From: CANHEE01 sp043777755
Lineage (GTDB): Bacteria > Bacteroidota > Bacteroidia > Chitinophagales > Saprospiraceae
Reading direction: 5' to 3'
NCBI GenBank assembly: GCA_043777755.1
Contig: JAYWHK010000259.1
Span: 1-7,385 of the forward strand
Length of the DNA: 7,385 bases
The notes beneath the pieces were generated by a model, which was not told where the DNA came from, ran no database searches, and worked only from the letters and a program-made list of their open reading frames with translations. The stretch's first letter is position 1; each line of letters begins with the position of its first letter. The position numbers were made by a program, and so were the translations under genes. This document shows, piece after piece, positions 1 to 4,699 of this stretch.

Positions 1-48
1 ATCAATTTTTTATTTTTATAAAAATTATAAAAAAATTATAAAATTTTA

Positions 49-666
49 GTGTCAAAAAAAATTATGCCTAAAATTTCAAAAACTGGAACATCGAGTATTC
101 ATATAGATTCTTTGGATTTTGGTAATAATGCAGAAGTAGTACGAATACTTATCAAAGAAGCGGCATCAAAGTATGTTTTTAGAAAAAAGATTGAACAATA
201 TTGCACAACTGAAAAGTTTGATAAAAATAGCGATGTAAAAGCCCATTGTACTGTATGCTTGATAGAGGATTATCCTCATTATCAGGCAATTATAAAAACA
301 GATATTGACGGTTTAAGAGCAAACAAGCAGCAATTTTATCATTTTAAAAAACAAATTTTGACTGACACGAGCTACATTTTACGAAAAAACTATCGTCACA
401 AACCACTTTTTTTGAAAAAAGGAGAATTTTACTTTCAAAATTCAACTTGGTCTGGTTATTACGAAATATCGTGTAGCAGTGGCTGCGGTGGTTATACAAT
501 CCGACAAATCGAAAATCGCCTAAATGCTTTTGGGTATAAAGCCAACGAAGACAATATAATGAGCAAAAAAGAATGGCGACAATTATACCGTTTTCAAAGA
601 AAAAATAAATTAGAGGTCGGGAAATTGACTATGGAAACATTGAAAAAATTAGGGGTTCAATATTGA
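49..666 (+). CDS. Peptidoglycan-binding-like domain protein, no signal peptide
   Basis: The C-terminal 55 residues or so (about 150-205) look like a peptidoglycan-binding type 1 domain: an IRQIENRLNAFGY helix, a FQRKNKLEVGKLT segment and the ending METLKKLGVQY fit the usual 'IQ..L...GY ... FQ...GL.VG.L...TL..LG' pattern. From memory of the family, the rest (ILIKEAASKYVFRKK, a pair of Cys around 'HCTVCLIEDYP', and FLKKGEFYFQ followed by Cys) resembles a diverged version of repeats in Bacteroidota envelope proteins such as 'VLVKxASxKWV...CLVWCLVEVP'. Those relatives are normally exported, but this protein has no signal peptide or membrane segment, so it may be N-terminally truncated or decaying. 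The chosen start is GTG at 49; an ATG at 64 is equally possible. In-frame stops at 19 and 28 rule out a longer protein. A short second copy of its 3' end lies at 1662-1712. The domain call is fairly secure; cellular role is unknown. Confidence 0.65.
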   Translation: MSKKIMPKISKTGTSSIHIDSLDFGNNAEVVRILIKEAASKYVFRKKIEQYCTTEKFDKNSDVKAHCTVCLIEDYPHYQAIIKTDIDGLRANKQQFYHFKKQILTDTSYILRKNYRHKPLFLKKGEFYFQNSTWSGYYEISCSSGCGGYTIRQIENRLNAFGYKANEDNIMSKKEWRQLYRFQRKNKLEVGKLTMETLKKLGVQY

Positions 667-685
667 AAATTATAGTGAAAGTTAA
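621..685 (+). repeat. Direct repeat copy A, 3' end of the first gene
   Basis: This segment covers the last 15 codons of the peptidoglycan-binding-like gene, its stop codon and 19 bp beyond. It matches 1667-1731 in the same orientation without gaps at 56 of 65 positions by hand count. The identity continues past the stop codon (shared TTATAGTGAAA), so it reflects DNA duplication and not only protein conservation. The two copies flank the higBA module. Confidence 0.75.
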
Positions 686-693
686 AATGATTA

Positions 694-730
694 GTACTCC
701 TCGTAGGTCTTGAAGATCTACGAGGAGTAC
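694..730. repeat. Perfect 13-bp-stem intergenic hairpin
   Basis: Arms GTACTCCTCGTAG (694-706) and CTACGAGGAGTAC (718-730) are perfectly complementary. The 11-nt centre continues as one G/T mismatch (a G-U pair in RNA) and then TCTT/AAGA around a single G, so nearly the whole 37 bp can fold. It begins 27 bp after the stop of the first gene. There is no T-tract on either side, so it is not a classic intrinsic terminator, although it could protect or end transcripts. The high-GC stem in very AT-rich surroundings recalls dispersed intergenic palindromes that I associate with Bacteroidota genomes (recollection, not checked). Confidence 0.75.
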
Positions 731-784
731 ACGTATAATATTGAAAGTATTTCTTAAAATAATTTTCTGATTTTGTAAATTTAA

Positions 785-816
785 TTTGGAAAAGTGGAAT
801 TTTATTCCCAAATTTG
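785..816 (+). promoter_or_regulatory. Candidate Bacteroidota-type promoter for higBA
   Basis: TTTG at 785-788 fits the -33 element. CAAATTTG at 809-816 matches the Bacteroidota -7 consensus TAnnTTTG at all defined positions but the first. The gap is 20 bp, within the usual range. Transcription would begin near 821-823, about 15 nt before the higB ATG. The consensus is established for Bacteroides; its use here is inferred. Confidence 0.5.
796..808. promoter_or_regulatory. Candidate HigA operator
   Basis: The inverted repeat GGAAT-TTT-ATTCC lies between the -33 and -7 elements of the candidate higBA promoter. HigA-type antitoxins usually repress their own promoter by binding inverted repeats with the XRE domain, so this is the best-placed operator. 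The 5-bp arms are short and could be chance in AT-rich DNA. A single GGAAT half-site recurs at 1188-1192 before higA. Confidence 0.35.
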
Positions 817-837
817 CATTATAAAATATTATTCTTC

Positions 838-1131
838 ATGGTTATAATATCCAAAAGTATTTTACATCAGTTTGCCATAATTCACAATGATGTAGAAGAT
901 GCCTTAGACGACTGGTATAGAAAAACAAAAAAAGCGGATTGGTCGAATTTTCAAGAAATCAAAGAAACATTTAATTCCGTTGATTTTGTAGGAAATGACC
1001 GTTTTGTTTTTAACATAAAAGGGAACAAATATCGTTTGGTTGCGATGATACATTTTGATAGACGGACGCTTTATATTCGTTTTATTGGTACACATAGCGA
1101 TTATGACGATATTGATTGTTCTATAATTTAG
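838..1131 (+). CDS. higB: HigB-family toxin of a type II toxin-antitoxin system
   Basis: A 97-residue protein with strong resemblance to the HigB mRNA interferase family (RelE-like fold, ribosome-dependent mRNA cleavage). Characteristic segments are the N-terminal MVIISKSIL, the DDWYRKTKKADW helix (about residues 24-35), and the core VGNDRFVFNIKGNKYRLV (51-68) followed by LYIRFIGTHSDYDDID (78-93). Residues are counted from the ATG at 838. That start gives the family's usual length and N-terminus. An in-frame TTG at 814 would add eight residues that do not fit the family and overlap the promoter. It is followed by the higA antitoxin after an 87-bp gap; toxin-first order is typical of HigBA. 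No frameshift or truncation is visible, so the toxin appears intact. Confidence 0.93.
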   Translation: MVIISKSILHQFAIIHNDVEDALDDWYRKTKKADWSNFQEIKETFNSVDFVGNDRFVFNIKGNKYRLVAMIHFDRRTLYIRFIGTHSDYDDIDCSII

Positions 1132-1218
1132 AAAGAGCGTTACTCCTCTTTTATAAATATGTTTATGCTCTCGAATTGTACCGTTTTGGAATTGAAATAA
1201 TGATAAATTTTCAAAAAA

Positions 1219-1599
1219 ATGATAAATACTAATCTAATTATAGCAAACGAACAAGATTATCAAAATGCACTGGCTGCGATTGAGCCTTTTTTACAGAAAG
1301 GATTTGCAAACCTGAGCGTCGAAGAAGATGAAGAATTAGCTCGCACAACGCACTTGATTGATGCTTATGAAGCGGTGCATTATGCTATGCCATTTCGACC
1401 TAAGACGTTGATAGAGATGCTGGAATTAAAAATGTTTGAGCGAAAAATGAAGCAAAAAGACCTCGCAAAAACGTTGGGTGTTACAGAAAACCGCATTTCT
1501 GAAGTGCTGAATGGAAAACGAAAAATCAATATTGATTTGGCTAAACGTATTTACAAAGAATTACAGGTTGATGCTAACTTTATCTTAGAGTGTGCTTGA
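1219..1599 (+). CDS. higA: HigA-family antitoxin, XRE helix-turn-helix
   Basis: A 126-residue protein with an N-terminal helical region (residues 1-60) and a C-terminal XRE/Cro-type helix-turn-helix at about 66-120. The helix pair is QKDLAKTLGVTENRISEVLNGKRKI (roughly 79-103), whose 'DLAK.LGV....ISE.LNGKR.I' pattern is typical of HigA. It is expected to bind and neutralise HigB and, with it, repress the shared promoter. An in-frame TAA at 1204-1206 fixes the ATG at 1219 as the first start. The 87-bp spacing from higB is longer than usual for this pair. The gap contains TATGTTTA (1158-1165), one mismatch from the TAnnTTTG element, but no -33 partner, so an internal promoter is possible but weak. 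ATGATAAAT occurs twice, at 1200 and 1219, the second being the start codon. Confidence 0.92.
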   Translation: MINTNLIIANEQDYQNALAAIEPFLQKGFANLSVEEDEELARTTHLIDAYEAVHYAMPFRPKTLIEMLELKMFERKMKQKDLAKTLGVTENRISEVLNGKRKINIDLAKRIYKELQVDANFILECA

Positions 1600-1661
1600 A
1601 ATATCGGTGTGGCATTATTTTTCTTTTTGATAGAAAAAATACGTTTTATAAGGCAATGTGA

Positions 1662-1712
1662 AAAAGGAAATTGCCAGTAGAAACCTTGAAAAAATTAGAG
1701 GTTCAATATTGA
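1662..1712 (+). pseudogene. Remnant C-terminus of a peptidoglycan-binding paralogue
   Basis: The frame reads KRKLPVETLKKLEVQY and stops. It aligns without gaps to the tail of the first gene, GKLTMETLKKLGVQY, with the stop codon in the same place. The frame is closed upstream by TGA at 1659-1661, so no more of the domain survives. This is what would remain of a second, tandem copy after deletion or replacement of its upstream part. The separation from copy A is 1046 bp and includes the whole higBA module. Confidence 0.7.
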
Positions 1713-1731
1713 AAGTTATAGTGAAAACTAA
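1667..1731 (+). repeat. Direct repeat copy B
   Basis: Partner of 621-685. The nine differences include four clustered in the ACT-ATG / CCA-GTA codons; the last 27 coding bases including the stop differ at one position. After the stop 16 of 19 bases match, then similarity ends. Upstream of 1667 no convincing match remains. Confidence 0.75.
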
Positions 1732-1798
1732 GCCAATACCCAACCTTTTACATCAACACATCGTCTTTATAATATTGTTTAATTAAAAATTTTAGCTG

Positions 1799-1879
1799 AT
1801 GAAAAAATTATTTTTTATTGCATTATTTGCAGCCTTATTTGCTTGCCAAAAAAGTGAAATTATCAACATACCGTTTTAG
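1799..1879 (+). pseudogene. Lipoprotein signal-peptide stub, 26 codons
   Basis: ATG at 1799 opens a frame beginning MKKLFFIALFAALFACQKSE. This is a textbook type II signal peptide: positive start, hydrophobic core, and lipobox LFAC with Cys at residue 16. A TAG follows after residue 26, leaving only 11 residues of mature protein. A coding-like stretch (TVLDIEVDLKEV) follows in another frame from 1870 and then reaches a stop, which suggests a frameshift or deletion in a formerly longer lipoprotein gene. It could instead be a genuine micro-lipoprotein. The signal-peptide reading is strong; the pseudogene call is inferred. No good promoter is visible upstream. Confidence 0.55.
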
Positions 1880-1915
1880 ATATAGAAGTAGATTTGAAAG
1901 AAGTTTTTTTCTTGA

Positions 1916-1941
1916 TTTTATTGTAAATTTTTACAATAAAA
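1916..1941. terminator. AT-rich hairpin abutting the main terminator
   Basis: TTTTATTGTAAA (1916-1927) and TTTACAATAAAA (1930-1941) are perfect 12-base arms around two bases. It abuts, and overlaps by three A residues, the stronger hairpin at 1939-1982. It may assist termination of minus-strand transcripts leaving the galactanase gene, but its stem is nearly all A/T, so on its own it would be weak. Confidence 0.4.
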
Positions 1942-1982
1942 AACGCTCTTTTCTTGGTTTTAACGAAGAAAAGAGCGTTTTT
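1939..1982. terminator. Bidirectional Rho-independent terminator
   Basis: Arms AAAAACGCTCTTTTCTT (1939-1955) and AAGAAAAGAGCGTTTTT (1966-1982) form a perfect 17-bp stem with a 10-nt loop. The GC core is flanked by T-runs on both strands. It sits 13 bp beyond the stop of the minus-strand galactanase gene and after the plus-strand lipoprotein stub, so it can serve both converging transcription units. Confidence 0.9.
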
Positions 1983-1995
1983 ATTTCATATTTCC

Positions 1996-3192
1996 TTAAA
2001 AACTATACTTCTCTGTCATAAATGAAACACTTGGCAAAACATTGCCTTTAAAATCAAAAAGGGTATTGTTTTCCCAGCTCGAGCCTGTTCCCCAAAGGTC
2101 TTTCATAGAGGACGTAATCCAAGCGGGCTCCCAATACATGACCCCAGAACCACCAGCCGAAATCACCGTTTGTGTCAAATCTTTCAAGTATTTTTGTTGT
2201 CCTTCGGGACTTATTTCATAGCCTTCCACGGGCGAAGTCGAAGACATATAATTGTTGTAATTGTCAGCCCATTGATTAGTCCAAGTGAACGCTGTTTCTA
2301 CAATCATTACTTTTTTATTGTACTTAGATTTTAGATTTTTTATCTTGTTTCCGATGTCCGACATTGCATTGACAGTACTCCATTTGTAATAGTGAGAAAT
2401 GCCTAAAATGTCAAAATCTGTTACGCCACCTTTCGTAATAACGCCATCAAACCACCAATCTGCATTTTGGAATTGTGCTACGTGAAGAATGATTTTTGGC
2501 TTAATCGTTGCCTTTGTTGAAAAATCTCGTACTGCCTTGATTCCACTTTTCAAAAGCTCTGCAAAAGGCTGAAAATTATTGTTTTTCACACTTCCCAAAG
2601 GAAACAACATTCCATTGTTTGTTTCGTTTCCAATTTGTACCATTTCTGGTGTAAGTCCTTGTTTGTCAAGGATTTGAAGCACTGAAAATGTGTATTGATA
2701 GACGGAATCTTGAAGTTCTGAACTTGTCAAATTTTCCCAAGCAGCGGGTAGTTTTTGTTTGCTTGGATCAGCCCAAGTATCAGAATAATGTATGCTCAAA
2801 TTCACAGACATTCCTTGCTGTTTTGCCCGACGAATCGTCTTTGAAACGTCTTCCAAATTGCTATACATTTTGCCTTGGCTATTTAGAGCAGCTGACCACT
2901 GCGGCGTATGCCAAAGGCGAACCCTGACGCAATTCATGCCTCTATTTTTGAGCAATTTGTAAGGGTCTTTTGCCTTCGATGAATCTTGGTAAATACCGCC
3001 ATTGTCTTCGATTTGATTGATGTATGAGAGGTCACCGCCCATAACAAAAGTTTCGGGTTTGTAAAAAGTGCGAGCGTCCGTCACTACGGGTGGAACAACG
3101 ACAGGCGGTGCTACGACTATTGGTGGCGTAGGCATTTGTTTTGTACAAGCAAATAATGCTATAACGGAGAAAAAACCAATGATTTTTAGCAT
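1996..3192 (-). CDS. GH53 endo-beta-1,4-galactanase, lipoprotein
   Basis: A 398-residue glycoside hydrolase family 53 enzyme, expected to cleave beta-1,4-galactan side chains of type I arabinogalactan or pectin. Residues 1-16 are a lipoprotein signal (SVIALFAC, lipid Cys16), and 20-38 form a Pro/Val-rich linker. The catalytic domain runs from about 50 to 395 with family hallmarks: GGDLSYINQIEDNGG (52-66), NCVRVRLWHTP (87-97), IHYSDTWADPSKQ..PAAW (134-152), VQIGNETNNGML (185-196) and MIVETAFTW (296-304). Glu190 is the predicted acid/base and Glu299 the nucleophile in the clan GH-A scheme; both are present. After the lipid Cys comes TKQ, not the acidic surface-export signal of Bacteroidota, so localisation is uncertain. 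No SusC/SusD genes lie in the window. It starts 24 bp after the SEC-C gene, suggesting co-transcription. A strong terminator follows. Confidence 0.95.
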   Translation of the reverse strand: MLKIIGFFSVIALFACTKQMPTPPIVVAPPVVVPPVVTDARTFYKPETFVMGGDLSYINQIEDNGGIYQDSSKAKDPYKLLKNRGMNCVRVRLWHTPQWSAALNSQGKMYSNLEDVSKTIRRAKQQGMSVNLSIHYSDTWADPSKQKLPAAWENLTSSELQDSVYQYTFSVLQILDKQGLTPEMVQIGNETNNGMLFPLGSVKNNNFQPFAELLKSGIKAVRDFSTKATIKPKIILHVAQFQNADWWFDGVITKGGVTDFDILGISHYYKWSTVNAMSDIGNKIKNLKSKYNKKVMIVETAFTWTNQWADNYNNYMSSTSPVEGYEISPEGQQKYLKDLTQTVISAGGSGVMYWEPAWITSSMKDLWGTGSSWENNTLFDFKGNVLPSVSFMTEKYSF

Positions 3193-3216
3193 AATTTTAG
3201 TGTTTTTAAGTAATTA

Positions 3217-4602
3217 TTAGCCACAGCATTTCTTATATTTTTTTCCACTGCCACACGTACAAGGGTCGTTTCTTCCGATTTTTGCATCGGTTCTCACAGG
3301 AATTTCTTTTAAGACAGGCTTAGGTTTATAGTTTTTGCTTGAAGGTTCGTACGAACTCATAAAGTCTTCCCAGATGTTCTCTTTTTTTGAATAATCTTTT
3401 GTATATTTATGCTCAAATGAAGCATCAATTTTTTGTACAGCTTCGGTATGTTCTTCTTCGCTGATACTATCTGCCTTTTCCCAATATTTTATAAAACCAT
3501 CTTTCCAGCTTGAATTGACTTCTCCTCCCAAGATGAATGTTCTACCTTTTCTACCCGTATCAATTGCTGTTTGATGTAGCTTAGAATCTATTAAATCCAA
3601 AGAAAATAAAAAATCATAAACATAGGGAATTGACCAAACGTAAGCTACTCCTTTGTTTCGGTATTGGTTAAAAAAGCCAGTTAATGAACCAAAATATTCA
3701 TCCATACTATCAAAGTCAATATCATAATTAATACCATCTTTTTTGCTATATTTTTTGCTATATTTTTTGCTATCTTTTTTGCTCTTTTTTTCGGAAGTCC
3801 AAAAATCATAGAATAAGTCATAAATGATATTTGAAGTCGAAAAACTCATATTTTTCGTTTCATGCATATATTTTATAAAAGCGATATGTAGCCAAGGATC
3901 TACATGGGATTCATTTTTTTGCATTTTGAGATTTTCCCAAGGCGTACTCAGTACTTTTGCAAGCGTATTGCAAATATCACTACTGATTTCAATATCATAT
4001 TCTAAAAGCGTATTGGCCCAATCTGTCAAATCTTCGCCTGACTCAATATTTTGCGTTTCAAATACTTTTTGCAAAGAACCGAAGTAATAAAAATATGACA
4101 TTTTGACTTCAGGATCTCCGAAATATTCATCACATTCTTTAATAGGGTTATAGACTTTAGCACAGATTTCGCTAACCCATTCATTTTTACCATATAGTGC
4201 AATTGTATTCAATGCTGGTAAAAATAAGTCAATATCTTCATTCGGATTCTTAACAAACTGAGCAAAAGTCGCCTTTGCTTTTTCTTCTTCTTGAAAAAAA
4301 AGATGATATTCTAATAGCATTGAACTAATGTGTAAAAAGCCTTCTGATGTATAATAACGTTTTTGTTTTTCTTTTACAAGTTGTTCAAATTCAAGCAGTT
4401 CAGCCATTCTTTTCTGTTCAATAAGCTCATCTGTCAAATCAATTAAATAGGCTGAAATGTCAGTATTTTCTTCAAAATCCTCACTTATTGGCGCATAATT
4501 AAAGGTATCTGTTAAGAATTGTAATAACTCGTCAGTAGATTGTACCGATTCTGCGGCGGCAAACCAAGCATCTGCATCAGTATAAATATTTACTATTTCC
4601 AT
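3217..4602 (-). CDS. Large SEC-C motif protein of unknown function
   Basis: A 461-residue cytoplasmic protein with no signal peptide or membrane segment. Only the C-terminus is recognisable: RNDPCTCGSGKKYKKCC (444-460) is a SEC-C motif, the CxC...CC zinc site found at the end of SecA and on many unrelated proteins. Its ligands here are Cys448, Cys450, Cys459 and Cys460. The rest is acidic and probably helical. Residues 1-250 (for example ELLEFEQLVKEKQKRYY, EEEKAKATFAQFVK) have a look that could be TPR-like, but I cannot assign a family. A lysine/serine insert at 273-289 comes from a DNA tandem repeat. In other proteins SEC-C helps contact SecB, nucleic acid or ribosomes; a role in protein quality control would be a guess. 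It has a promoter candidate upstream and probably leads a two-gene operon with the galactanase. Confidence 0.85.
   Translation of the reverse strand: MEIVNIYTDADAWFAAAESVQSTDELLQFLTDTFNYAPISEDFEENTDISAYLIDLTDELIEQKRMAELLEFEQLVKEKQKRYYTSEGFLHISSMLLEYHLFFQEEEKAKATFAQFVKNPNEDIDLFLPALNTIALYGKNEWVSEICAKVYNPIKECDEYFGDPEVKMSYFYYFGSLQKVFETQNIESGEDLTDWANTLLEYDIEISSDICNTLAKVLSTPWENLKMQKNESHVDPWLHIAFIKYMHETKNMSFSTSNIIYDLFYDFWTSEKKSKKDSKKYSKKYSKKDGINYDIDFDSMDEYFGSLTGFFNQYRNKGVAYVWSIPYVYDFLFSLDLIDSKLHQTAIDTGRKGRTFILGGEVNSSWKDGFIKYWEKADSISEEEHTEAVQKIDASFEHKYTKDYSKKENIWEDFMSSYEPSSKNYKPKPVLKEIPVRTDAKIGRNDPCTCGSGKKYKKCCG
3739..3786 (-). repeat. 12-bp tandem repeat, four units, inside the SEC-C gene
   Basis: On the plus strand the units read TTTTTTGCTATA, TTTTTTGCTATA, TTTTTTGCTATC and TTTTTTGCTCTT, followed by further T-rich sequence. 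Translated on the minus strand they give repeated SKK(Y/D) blocks, about residues 273-289. Because the unit is 12 bp, gain or loss of copies keeps the reading frame and changes the protein by four residues each time. The six-base T runs within each unit are also potential slippage sites. Confidence 0.9.
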
Positions 4603-4687
4603 AAATTAATTTTTTTTATTTAAAAAATAAAGCGTTAATTGTCAATGTTTTAAAAAAAATCGAGTCTGAAATTGAATAATAAAGTTG

Positions 4688-4695
4688 CAAATATA
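4688..4695 (-). promoter_or_regulatory. Candidate -7 element for the SEC-C / galactanase unit
   Basis: On the minus strand these bases read TATATTTG, an exact match to the Bacteroidota -7 consensus TAnnTTTG. It lies in the 97-bp gap between the oxidoreductase stop and the SEC-C start, leaving a leader of roughly 80 nt. No TTTG or TTG is seen at the expected -33 position, which falls inside the end of the oxidoreductase gene. Confidence 0.45.
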
Positions 4696-4699
4696 GTAT

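Larger units (their letters stand above)
1600..1798. other. Non-coding stretch after higA with a gene remnant
   Basis: About 200 bp without an intact gene. It holds a weak AT-only stem of 7 bp (TTTTTCT / AGAAAAA, 1618-1638) shortly after the higA stop, which could be a poor terminator. It also holds the remnant peptidoglycan-binding tail described separately, and about 65 bp of plain AT-rich sequence leading to the lipoprotein stub. I see no promoter with both elements here. Confidence 0.5.

Noticed and set aside
37..64. Similarity of the start region of the first gene to 1784-1812 (shared AAAATTTTAG and AAAAAATTAT), which might mean duplicated upstream DNA.
   Set aside because: The shared words are almost pure A/T and short, so chance is a sufficient explanation.
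629..811. A 60-codon minus-strand frame over the end of the first gene and the following intergenic DNA.
   Set aside because: It is antisense to a gene end, runs through the perfect hairpin, and its hydrophobic residues follow from AT-rich composition.
814..837. An eight-codon N-terminal extension of HigB from a TTG start.
   Set aside because: It overlaps the promoter -7 element and adds residues outside the usual family N-terminus; the ATG at 838 fits the family.
1818..2021. A 67-codon plus-strand frame running through the two hairpins into the galactanase gene end.
   Set aside because: It is out of frame with the lipoprotein signal, encodes the terminator stem and overlaps a certain gene on the other strand.
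4608..4630. An A/T-only inverted repeat after the oxidoreductase stop, as a terminator.
   Set aside because: There is no G or C in the stem and it lies closer to the next start than to the stop; such repeats are expected by chance in this composition.
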